Assembly: GCA_002343455.1 (NCBI GenBank)
Contig: DDSR01000107.1
Span: 1 to 16,958, forward strand
Origin: Deltaproteobacteria bacterium UBA2385
GTDB taxonomy: Bacteria > Myxococcota_A > UBA796 > UBA2385
Reading direction: 5' to 3'
Length of the DNA: 16,958 bases
The translations under genes were made by a program, and so were the position numbers. Of the stretch, positions 1-5,976 are shown piece after piece. Each line of letters starts with the position of its first letter. Positions within the stretch are counted from its first letter, which is position 1. The notes beneath the pieces are model-generated. The model had not been told where the DNA came from. It saw only the letters and a list, made by a program, of their open reading frames with translations, and ran no database searches.

Positions 1-265
1 GCGGCGGCTGCGCTCCTGTCCCCTTCACCCGCGCCGCGAGGCTGCCCCGGCCCGGCGCGTACTCCCAGAGCTCGGACGCGATGCCCTCGGCCGCCAGCCA
101 CTCCGCCAGGAAGACCGCGCCGGCGGTCTCGTTGCCGGGCGGGTTGGTCGTGTCGACCTGGAGGTAGTCCGAGAGCAGGCGGGCCGTCTGGCGGCCCAGC
201 TCGGCCCAGTCCTGCTCGCGGGGCGAGGCGAGGGCGGCGGTGGCGAGGAGGAGGAGGAGCAGCAT
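1..265 (-). CDS. M20-family metallopeptidase, N-terminal part (runs off window)
   Basis: Open reading frame on the minus strand from an ATG at 265-263 to the window edge, 88 full codons. It begins with a short hydrophobic secretion signal (M followed by six Leu, then ATAALA, cleavage probably after ALA near residue 13). The next residues match the entry of M20 zinc peptidases (ArgE/DapE/carboxypeptidase G2 class): LLSDYLQVDTTNPPGNE, then an alanine-rich helix and LWEYAPGRGSLAARVKG. The VDTTNPPGNE signature is the strongest evidence. The metal ligands lie beyond the window. Family members hydrolyse peptide or acyl-amino-acid bonds using two zinc ions; with this signal the enzyme would act outside the cytoplasm. 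It diverges from the AlkD gene with only 25 bp between start codons. The substrate cannot be predicted from this fragment. Confidence 0.85.
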   Translation of the reverse strand, partial: MLLLLLLATAALASPREQDWAELGRQTARLLSDYLQVDTTNPPGNETAGAVFLAEWLAAEGIASELWEYAPGRGSLAARVKGTGAQPP

Positions 266-290
266 GGGGCGAGGGTTATCCTCTCTCTCG
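266..290. promoter_or_regulatory. Putative bidirectional promoter between peptidase and AlkD genes
   Basis: The 25 bp between two divergent ATGs contains GGGTTATCCTC. On the plus strand TATCCT (277-282) fits the TAnnnT form of a -10 element and ends 8 bases before the AlkD ATG. On the minus strand GATAAC (280-275) ends 9 bases before the peptidase ATG. Either start would give a leaderless or nearly leaderless mRNA, and neither gene has a Shine-Dalgarno sequence here. No convincing -35 is visible. Inference from spacing and motif only. Confidence 0.4.
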
Positions 291-995
291 ATGACACCCG
301 CCGAGATCCGCACCCGTCTGGAGGCCCTGGCCACCCCCCAGCAGAAGGCCGGGGCCGAGGCCTATTTCAAGGGCGTTCTGCCCTTCCTCGGGGTCAAGGG
401 TCCCGCCGTCGACGCGCTCGTCAAGGAGCTGCGGCCGCGGTTGTTGGCCCTCTCCGAGTCGGAGCGGTTCGACCTGGCCCTGGCCTGCCTGGACTCGGAC
501 CCGGCTGAGCTGCGCCACGTCGGGGTGATGATCCTGCACCGCGAGGGCAAACGCCTGCCGGCCGACCTGCTCGACCGCCTGCGCCCGGTGCTCGAGCGCC
601 GCGCCACCAACTGGGGCACGGCCGACGATGTGGCGGGCAAGGTGCTGCGCTACCGCCTGCCGGTCGAGGCCGACCGCGCGCGGCTGCTCGACTGGTCCCG
701 GTCCGACAGCCCCTGGCTGCGGCGTTTGGCCTGCGTCGCCTTCGTCAACGAGGCCCACAAGGGCCTGTACGCCGAGGAGATCCGCGCCGTGGTGGCGGGC
801 GCCCTGGCGCTGGACCATCGTTTCTCCCAGCTCGGCGCCGGCTGGCTGCTACGCGAGCGCTGGCGGGCGGCTCCGGAAGAGGTCGAGCGTTTCCTGCTGG
901 AGCAGGGGCCCCGCATGCAGCGCGAAGCGGTGCGCTACGCCATCGAGAAGATGCCGCCGGCACGTCGCGCCGAGCTGCTCGCCGCGACGCGCTGA
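291..995 (+). CDS. DNA alkylation repair protein, AlkD-like glycosylase
   Basis: A 234-residue all-helical protein, close to the ~237 residues of Bacillus cereus AlkD. AlkD-type HEAT-like-repeat glycosylases excise positively charged N3/N7-alkyl purines without base flipping. The residues known to matter in AlkD have counterparts: W108 and D112 in the NWGTADD segment (AlkD W109/D113), R144/R145 in PWLRRLA (AlkD R148 region) and W185 in GAGWLLRE (AlkD W187). Catalytic activity is therefore likely. The start is the ATG followed by TPAEIRTRLEAL; upstream in-frame codons from 240 are Arg/Ser-rich, overlap the divergent peptidase and look non-coding. The gene ends 52 bases before the convergent broken nuclease-NTPase gene. 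The role is cytoplasmic repair of alkylated bases; family assignment strong, substrate range unknown. Confidence 0.88.
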   Translation: MTPAEIRTRLEALATPQQKAGAEAYFKGVLPFLGVKGPAVDALVKELRPRLLALSESERFDLALACLDSDPAELRHVGVMILHREGKRLPADLLDRLRPVLERRATNWGTADDVAGKVLRYRLPVEADRARLLDWSRSDSPWLRRLACVAFVNEAHKGLYAEEIRAVVAGALALDHRFSQLGAGWLLRERWRAAPEEVERFLLEQGPRMQREAVRYAIEKMPPARRAELLAATR

Positions 996-1047
996 GAGGC
1001 GAGGGCGGGGCGACGGCGGCGGGAAGACGGGGAGGTTGGAGCGAGGG

Positions 1048-1668
1048 CTAAGGCTTGGGCGCGCGGATCATTCCGGCCCAGCGAACGAAGCGGGCGAGGA
1101 TGGCGCGGTCCTTGTTGGCGTCGAGGAGGCCGTGTCGGAGGGCGTGGCCAACATGCCAGACCATGTCACTGAGGTCGACCTCTGGCAGGACCATCAGGCC
1201 ATCGGGAAGCGGGTCGGGCGAGCGCAGCCATGTGGCGGTCAGGCGAGTGAGCCGCAGGGTGTCCGTGGCGTCCCGGATGCCCGGGTTGGCGGCAAGTAGA
1301 GTGAGAAGGTTTGCGATTCCTCTGCGAATGGGTCGAGGAAGAACGGTTGAGGCCGTCCAGGCCACCGCGAGGACCAGCTCAGCCACGTACAGTGCCTGGC
1401 TGGCGAGGTCGATGTAGTCGAAGAGATGCCATGCTCTACTGAGGCGCCAGACGGCGTCGGGGTTCGCTGAGTTGGTTCTGCACCAGTGGATGATGTCGTC
1501 GAAAGCCTCGAGGGGAAGGTCTTCTTCTTCCGTGATGAACTTGAGGACGTAGACCAGGTCCGGGTTGTCGCGGTGGGCATGCAAGTGGGTGAGCGCCGCT
1601 TCGCGTACGACCAGTCGGGGGGTGTACCGGACTTTGTGTATCGGCGTCGTTCCGGGTGACCTCGGGGT
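1048..1668 (-). pseudogene. Segment 4 of broken gene: helical C-terminal (sensor-like) region
   Basis: Continues in the segment-3 frame after TGA as TPRSPGTTPIHKVRYTP and LVVREAALTHLHAHRDNPD, through WCRTNSANPDAVWRLSRAWHL to RAPKP and a TAG stop. The HxxxNPD..W/L pattern recalls the helical repeats at the C-termini of large bacterial STAND proteins, where target sensing occurs; this is weak similarity by eye. The first possible independent start is a TTG at 1584 with no clear Shine-Dalgarno sequence, so independent expression looks unlikely. A CGA to TGA change would explain the stop. Codon use is less GC-biased than in the flanking genes. Confidence 0.55.
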
Positions 1669-2500
1669 TCACAGGTTGACTCGACCGGGGAAGTAGATTG
1701 CGAGCTGTTGGAGGGCGAGGGGCCAGTCCAGTCCCATCAGCGCGGTGTTGCCCGCGACCCGCTGCATCGCGGCCAGGGCCGCCCCGAGTCCACCCAGCCC
1801 GGCGGCGACGTCCAGCACCTCCTCGACCAGCGCGGTGGCATGGTGGGGGTGGCGCTCGACCCAGGCAAGGAAGACCCCGTCGGCCAGCACATCGTGCACC
1901 GCGACCCAGCGCGCCTCGACCGACCACGGGTCTTCCTCCCGCTCCACCCAGCCGTCGTCGATGAAGCGCCGGTGCAACGGTGCCAGAGGCGTGGGATCGA
2001 GCGCGCGCGCTCCGTCCTCGGAGAGGGGGTAGAGGGCAGCGAGCACGGCGAGATCCCGACCGACGGCGCGGGCGCCTTCAGGAAAGCTCAGGCCGATGCG
2101 CTTGTGGACCCAGGCGCCGAAGTCGGCCTCGGCCAGCAGCCCCGCGAGGTCGGCCTCCCGCCCCTGGCTGGCCAGCCAGGCCATGAAGACGGCGAGCACC
2201 GGGACATCGCGACAGGCGTCGATGTGGAGCGGGTCCGCGGGGACGCGGGCATGGGCCAGGATGTGGCGGACGGTCTCCCGGCGGTGGGCCTCGTGCCAGT
2301 CCCCGGCGGGGCCGGGCGGATCGAGGGGGACATGCTCGTAGTCCTCCGCAGGTAGGGCCTCGACAAAGGAGCTGCGGCAGCTCGCCAGGTAGCGCAGGTG
2401 CAGGCCCTGCCCGTCGCAGAGGTCGGCCAGCTCCATGACCAGCTCGGCGAGGTCGGCCTGGGTCTCGGCGTAGTCCAGGAGCAGCAGCACGCGGTCGCGC
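1669..2500 (-). pseudogene. Segment 3 of broken gene: rest of STAND-like NTPase
   Basis: Reads from VLLLLDYAETQADLAEL (Walker B, hhhhDYAE) through HLRYLASCRSSF (sensor-1-like strand) and CRDVPVLAVFMAWLASQ, resembling the GLPLA-type motif of NACHT/STAND proteins, into winged-helix-like sequence (PLHRRFIDDGWVERE) and helices ending GRVNL before TGA. Only about 20 residues separate the Walker A lysine from the Walker B aspartate. STAND NTPases usually have several tens, so the frame change is probably accompanied by a deletion. This is the longest undamaged part and shows what kind of gene it was. Confidence 0.65.
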
Positions 2501-2801
2501 GGCGCGCCAGCTCCAGGGTCAGGCGGGTCTTGCCTGTCCCGCCGGGCCCGCTCACCACCATGCCGTAGCCCCGTTCCACCTCCAGGAGGTCGAGCAGGTC
2601 TTCTTCGGTGGGGATGGTCACGCCTGCCGGAGCAGGCTCGCGCGCCAGGAAGGCCGCGCGGTCCAGGAACGGCAGCCGCCCTTCGTCCAGCCAGGCCCGG
2701 AAGCCGTGCGCGGTCCCGACCTCTGCCAGGGGTATGAGGCCTTTTGGCCGTGCGGCATGGAACCAGCGGAAGCGCTGGTGCGGCGACATGAGCTCGGAGA
2801 G
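2500..2801 (-). pseudogene. Segment 2 of broken gene: P-loop start of STAND-like NTPase
   Basis: Reads in the nuclease frame from just after the TAG. A linker rich in Arg, Trp and Pro leads to LLDLLEVERGYGMVVSGPG and a canonical Walker A motif, GPGGTGKT, then RLTLELARRA. Past this helix the frame degenerates into Cys/Ser/Pro/Arg-rich sequence, while the neighbouring frame picks up RVLLLLDYAET, which is a Walker B strand. A separate start at the ATG at 2789 would yield only a truncated ATP-binding stub. The proposed frame change is within about 2490-2508, in a GC-only run (GCGGTCGCGCGGCGCGCC). Confidence 0.65.
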
Positions 2802-3293
2802 CTAGCCCCAGTGGCGCACGTCGACGGCGAGCCCAGCGAGGTGGGCGAGGTGGGGCCAGGAGGCCAGGTCCTGGAAGAAGGCGGAGATCTCGTCGCGCAC
2901 CCGGTCGACCTGGCCCAAGCCCGCGAGCAGGGCGGAGGTGCAGAACAGGTAGCGGCCGATTGGCCGGTCGGTTCGGTACCAGGGGGCGTACTGGGCCTGG
3001 CCAGCAGTTGGCCCTGCCGGAGAAGCCAGGTGGGTGCGGAGGTGATCGGCCGTCTCGCGCCAGCGCGCGAGTACGACGGGGACGGTGTCGACGCCGACCA
3101 CCTTGCACTCGACGACGGCGCGGGGAGGGCCCTCCGACCAGAGGTCGATCCCGCCATCCTTGCCCCCGGCGGCAAAGGCAGACAGGCCGGGCAGCTCCGG
3201 GGCCAGCAGCTCGCGTACGAGACGCTGGAAACCCTCCGCGAGGTCGACCTCAACAGACTTCAGGTCAACGCTCTCTCGGGTGAACCGCAGCAA
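2802..3293 (-). pseudogene. Segment 1 of broken gene: PD-(D/E)XK (Mrr-like) nuclease domain
   Basis: 163 codons before TAG. The nuclease core is visible as GGKDGGIDL (D50) followed by AVVECKVV (E62-x-K64), the usual D...ExK metal-binding triad of restriction-endonuclease-fold enzymes. Later helices include WYRTDRPIGRYLFCTS and VRDEISAFF. The first usable start in frame is TTG at 3293. An ATG at 3304-3302 with a CATACT -10-like element upstream is out of frame by one base; a single added base in the CCCCCT run would give a start reading MDPPLLRF, so a small 5' lesion is possible. After the stop the same frame continues LSELMSPHQRFRWF, consistent with a CAG to TAG change. On its own this segment could still make a free nuclease domain. 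Confidence 0.7.
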
Positions 3294-3332
3294 GGGGGAT
3301 CCATTGGTCCTGGCGAGTATGGCACGTCCTCC

Positions 3333-3350
3333 GCCGCTGTAGAAAGCGGC
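3333..3350. other. Small stem-loop between NTase gene and broken nuclease gene
   Basis: GCCGCT (3333-3338) and AGCGGC (3345-3350) form a perfect 6-bp stem with a 6-base loop in the 69-bp gap between the nucleotidyltransferase stop (3363) and the nuclease start (3293). No T-run follows on either strand, so it is a poor intrinsic terminator. It could be a processing or attenuation hairpin, or chance in GC-rich DNA. Confidence 0.3.
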
Positions 3351-3362
3351 CTGCTGGTCACC

Positions 3363-4160
3363 CTACGAAGCTGGCCCCCACGCCGCCAGAAGCTGCTTTG
3401 CAAGCACTTCGCACGAGGCCGCCAGGATTTCGGCGTCGTCCAAGCCGGCGGTGGCTCGGAGCAGCATGGCGATCCCGTGGCCGCGCCTGGTGAAGAGGTG
3501 GGCGAAGTCGGACCGGGCCTGCTGCGCAGAAGCCCATGCGATTGGGTCTCTCTCGAGTTCGGAGAGCCGACCACCAAGGACCGTCAGGTCGCATCCCCGA
3601 AGTATGCGCAGGACATCGAGCCCGTCCTTCGGAGCCCATCGCGCGGGGGCCGACGCTCGCTCCGCCAGCTTGTGGACCTTGGCCACGAGCAGACCGGCGG
3701 GGCCCGCAACCCGTACCCCAATCCGCCGCGGGTCGTCCCCCTCCAGCGCACCCAGCGTGTGAAGCGCGCAGTCCACGAGCGCGGCTTCGAGACCCGCGGT
3801 CTTGCGCGCCACCTCGGCACCGTACAGCCCGAGGCGGGCCCCTCGCCTGCCTGAGCCGCCGAGCGAAGCCGGAACCATCAGATCCACCTGGACACCATGG
3901 AGGCTCCAGGTGCCGGGCGTGATGGAGAGGCGAAACCCCCTTGACCCCAGCGCCTCCGCGATGAGGGGCTCGTCGTCGAGCAGGCGCGGGTGGATCACCA
4001 GATCCGCGTCAGTGGTGAAGGGCGCAATGGCGAGATCGCCCTCACCCACATGAAGGTAGAGCGCCTGCGCACCCACGAGCACCACCGCCTGCCGCTGCGC
4101 GCCGAGCGATTCCAGGGCGTCGAGCAGCACCCGCCGCGCGGCCACATATTCAGGATCCAT
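3363..4160 (-). CDS. AbiEii-like nucleotidyltransferase (type IV toxin candidate)
   Basis: A 265-residue protein with a polymerase-beta-type nucleotidyltransferase fold. VVLVGAQALYLH (motif I with G30) is followed by FTTDADLVI (D51 and D53), a third acidic strand VQVDLMVP (D93), and then LLVAKVHKLAER (K161, K164) with KDGLDVLRILR, matching the AbiEii motif IV pattern of Lys plus downstream acidic residues. AbiEii/MenA-type toxins transfer nucleotides to RNA (tRNA for the Mycobacterium MenA toxins) and arrest growth. The ATG reading MDPEYVAARR is chosen because upstream codons (to 4352) are Arg/Trp-rich and lie inside the partner gene. It overlaps the upstream winged-helix gene by 11 bases, which suggests translational coupling. 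All catalytic acids are present, so it is probably functional. Toxin role is inferred from family and pairing. Confidence 0.8.
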   Translation of the reverse strand: MDPEYVAARRVLLDALESLGAQRQAVVLVGAQALYLHVGEGDLAIAPFTTDADLVIHPRLLDDEPLIAEALGSRGFRLSITPGTWSLHGVQVDLMVPASLGGSGRRGARLGLYGAEVARKTAGLEAALVDCALHTLGALEGDDPRRIGVRVAGPAGLLVAKVHKLAERASAPARWAPKDGLDVLRILRGCDLTVLGGRLSELERDPIAWASAQQARSDFAHLFTRRGHGIAMLLRATAGLDDAEILAASCEVLAKQLLAAWGPAS

Positions 4161-5175
4161 CTGCCTCCCCCCATTGTCGCAACAGCGCCTCGGCCTCCGA
4201 CGACGCTCGCCCGGGTCCGGTAGCGAGATCCACGTAGGCTTGCGCCTCGGACACCACCACCAGGCCCACATCCGGCGCTCCCGGGGCAGGCCGCTTGCGC
4301 GTCCGATCAAAGACCACCGGGTCGAAGGGCTCGAGCAGGAGCACGTTCGCACCTACTTCCGCCTCGACGAGCCCGAGCGTCTGCGCGGCCGCGGGAGCGT
4401 CCGGAACGAAGATCATCGCCAGGCGCGTGGGCGCGACCCCCGGGCCGGCGAGTGTGCCGGTCGCCGCGTAGCTGCTCAGCAGCGCGAGCTTGGGCCAGAG
4501 CGTGGAGAGCCCTCGCGGCTCGAGATAGGTGCGTGCGTCGTTGGAGGTCTGGAGCCCATAGTCCTGGGCCCACCTTCGAAGGAGGGCGGGTCGGTCGACC
4601 GCGGTGACCTGCCGTTTCCCGTCGCGGGTGAGGACCGCCTCGCTCTCGAGGAAGGTCACGGTGCGCGAGACCGTACCGAGCGAGGCTCCACATGCCTCGG
4701 CGAGCTCGCGTATGCCCAGGGGCAGATCGAGCTCGCACAGGGCCCGGACGACTCGGCCCGCGGCGGCACCCCGCAAGCTGTGAAGCGCGCGGGGGACACG
4801 GTCCGGGTCCTGCGCGGCGCCTTGCGTCTCGACGAAGACTGCGGGGCGCGAGAGCACCAACCGGACATTGCCCGTCGCGTCGGCGTAGTTGAAGTTGCGC
4901 TGGGCGAGCACTTGACGTGCCCGTGGGCTCAGGAACGGTGCCAGCACAAGCGCCAGTACGGTCCCGTCGACTGGCAGTTGCGCCGCCGCCTGCGGCGTCA
5001 ACACCCGCCGTTCGACGCGCCGCAGAGCTGCTCGGATGTCTTCGGGACCCACGATGTGGATCGCCGGGTTGGCTCCAGCTTCAAGGTGCCACCCTGGGGG
5101 CAGTCGGGCTGCAAGCGCGTCGAGCGCGCCTCGGGGCGTTCCAGATTTTTTGCTGTTCCTCACAATGCGGAACAT
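4150..5175 (-). CDS. AbiEi-like winged-helix protein (antitoxin/autorepressor candidate)
   Basis: 341 residues. The N-terminal half has APFLSPRARQVLAQRNFNY followed by ADATGNVRLVLSRPAVFVE. A winged helix-turn-helix follows at about 150-195 (LPLGIRELAEACGASLGTVS then a wing with TRDGKRQV). The C-terminal part has NVLLLEPFDPVVFDRT and AYVDLATGPGRASSEAEALL, typical of proteins paired with the adjacent nucleotidyltransferase and sometimes annotated AbiEi. The start is the ATG at 5175; longer in-frame sequence to 5850 is antisense to the lipoprotein gene. AbiEi antitoxins repress their own promoter by binding inverted repeats; a strong palindrome overlaps this very start codon. First gene of a two-gene unit. 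DNA-binding role likely; antitoxin role inferred from partner and order. Confidence 0.75.
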   Translation of the reverse strand: MFRIVRNSKKSGTPRGALDALAARLPPGWHLEAGANPAIHIVGPEDIRAALRRVERRVLTPQAAAQLPVDGTVLALVLAPFLSPRARQVLAQRNFNYADATGNVRLVLSRPAVFVETQGAAQDPDRVPRALHSLRGAAAGRVVRALCELDLPLGIRELAEACGASLGTVSRTVTFLESEAVLTRDGKRQVTAVDRPALLRRWAQDYGLQTSNDARTYLEPRGLSTLWPKLALLSSYAATGTLAGPGVAPTRLAMIFVPDAPAAAQTLGLVEAEVGANVLLLEPFDPVVFDRTRKRPAPGAPDVGLVVVSEAQAYVDLATGPGRASSEAEALLRQWGEADGS

Positions 5176-5191
5176 AGCATTTTCCGGAACA
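5154..5191. promoter_or_regulatory. Palindromic operator candidate with repeated GGAACA half-sites
   Basis: TGTTCC (5154-5159) and GGAACA (5169-5174) form an inverted repeat with a 9-base spacer; inner bases also pair, so 8 of 10 base pairs in the 21-bp palindrome match. A second GGAACA at 5186-5191 lies 17 bp from the first, within TTCCGGAACA, which contains its own TTCCGGAA palindrome. The sites cover the AbiEi-like start codon and its upstream leader, an ideal place for autorepression by that protein. They also reach toward the divergent lipoprotein promoter. Confidence 0.5.
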
Positions 5192-5201
5192 GCTGGCTCG
5201 C

Positions 5202-5217
5202 CGCTATACTGCCCGCC
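5202..5217. promoter_or_regulatory. Symmetric -10 element (TATACT) between AbiE-like and lipoprotein genes
   Basis: TATACT at 5205-5210 ends 7 bases before the lipoprotein ATG (5218), the distance expected if transcription starts at the ATG itself. No Shine-Dalgarno sequence precedes that ATG. Read on the minus strand the same bases give AGTATAGC, containing TATAGC, which could drive the AbiE-like pair with a short leader through the operator. No clear -35 is seen. Confidence 0.4.
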
Positions 5218-5976
5218 ATGACGCTCCTCCTCCTCCTCCCCCTGCTGGCCTGCAAGAAGGTCGAGCCCGCCCCCGCCGACCTCGACGAGCTCCTGCACCG
5301 CTTCTGGGCGGAGTACGAGACCGCCGACGACGCGGCCATGCTCGTGAGCATCTCCGAAGCCCTGGACATCGTGGACGTGCAGGCCCTGGCCGAGGAGTTC
5401 GAGAAGGGCACCCTCACTGACCTGACCGAGGAGGAGGCCGCCCTGGTCGGGGTCACCGACCGCGATCCGGCCCAGGCCGTCGGCCTGTACCTGCTCAACG
5501 TCTTCGACTGCACGATGGAGGAGCTGGAGCCGGTGCTGTGGGAGCCGGATCAGGCCTCGCTCTACGAGGGGGTCTACGAGAGCTACGAGCGCACCTTCAC
5601 CAGCTCGCAGGAGGACTTCGCCAGCGGGGCGGTCGACACGCTGAGCTGGGAGGTGGTCTACGAGGCGAAGCTGTTGGGCTCCAGCTATGTCGCCGAGACG
5701 GTCGGGGGTCTGCGTCGCCTGCCCGACGGCGCCTTGCTCCAGCGCACCTACCTGCCCGAGCCCGCCGACTACGACAGCGACAACAAGTCCTTCGATCAGG
5801 ACTACCAGATCGAGATCTACATCGAGCAGCCCGGCGGCCAGATGCTGCACCTCTACGGCCTCTGGCGGCAGGCCGACTACGGGATCGGTGATCTGGAGAA
5901 CGATGAGCTACAGCGCATCCTGCTCAACAACCTCGCCAAATGGGACGACGAAACCGAGGCGGCCTGCGGCTCGTGA
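5218..5976 (+). CDS. Lipoprotein of unknown function
   Basis: 252 residues. The N-terminus MTLLLLLPLLACKK has a lipobox (LLAC, Cys12) after an unusually short signal with no basic residue, so it is probably lipid-anchored in the envelope. The rest is acidic and rich in Glu, Asp and Tyr, with no repeat or catalytic motif recognised; segments such as LWEPDQASLYEGVYESYERT and LLQRTYLPEPADYDSDNK suggest a mixed alpha/beta fold. The start is fixed by the lipobox and by the TATACT element just upstream; the longer frame back to 4174 is antisense to the AbiE-like genes. Its stop overlaps the GTG start of the next gene by four bases (GTGA), so the two are probably translated together and may act as an anchored partner for the barrel. 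I do not recognise the family. Confidence 0.8.
   Translation: MTLLLLLPLLACKKVEPAPADLDELLHRFWAEYETADDAAMLVSISEALDIVDVQALAEEFEKGTLTDLTEEEAALVGVTDRDPAQAVGLYLLNVFDCTMEELEPVLWEPDQASLYEGVYESYERTFTSSQEDFASGAVDTLSWEVVYEAKLLGSSYVAETVGGLRRLPDGALLQRTYLPEPADYDSDNKSFDQDYQIEIYIEQPGGQMLHLYGLWRQADYGIGDLENDELQRILLNNLAKWDDETEAACGS

Larger units (their letters stand above)
1048..3293 (-). pseudogene. Broken PD-(D/E)XK nuclease - STAND-like NTPase gene (defence-type)
   Basis: Four minus-strand segments read as one ancestral gene of about 740 codons: nuclease (3293-2805), then after an in-frame TAG (2804-2802) a P-loop domain (2801 to ~2500), then in another frame the rest of the NTPase (~2500 to 1672), then after an in-frame TGA (1671-1669) a helical C-terminal region (1668-1048). 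Segments 1 and 2 share one frame; segments 3 and 4 share another. Protein-like sequence continues directly across both stops, so these are interruptions and not gene boundaries. Nuclease plus STAND NTPase plus helical sensor is the plan of antiviral STAND (Avs-like) proteins, which sense a phage protein and then cut DNA; that parallel is by architecture only. The 3' part is visibly less GC-rich than the flanks. It lies downstream of an AbiE-like pair on the same strand. Sequencing error is an alternative explanation for the breaks. Confidence 0.75.

Noticed and set aside
240..290. Upstream in-frame start for the AlkD-like gene
   Set aside because: The extension is Arg/Ser-rich, absent from AlkD proteins of similar length, and lies inside the divergent peptidase gene.
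1669..2804. Selenocysteine or pyrrolysine readthrough of the TGA and TAG in the nuclease-STAND gene
   Set aside because: No SECIS-like hairpin noticed after TGA, no reason for such residues at these positions, and a frameshift elsewhere in the same gene makes decay or sequence error simpler.
3333..3350. Intrinsic terminator after the nucleotidyltransferase gene
   Set aside because: The 6-bp stem is real but has no T-run on either strand; kept only as a stem-loop.
2706..3854. 382-codon plus-strand ORF over the broken nuclease and NTase
   Set aside because: No recognisable motifs, Gly/Glu-rich antisense reading; the minus strand carries nuclease, P-loop and nucleotidyltransferase motifs.
4983..5002. 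GC-rich inverted repeat (GCCGCCGCC...GGCGTC)
   Set aside because: Lies inside the AbiEi-like coding frame and is explained by codon bias in Ala/Gln-rich sequence.
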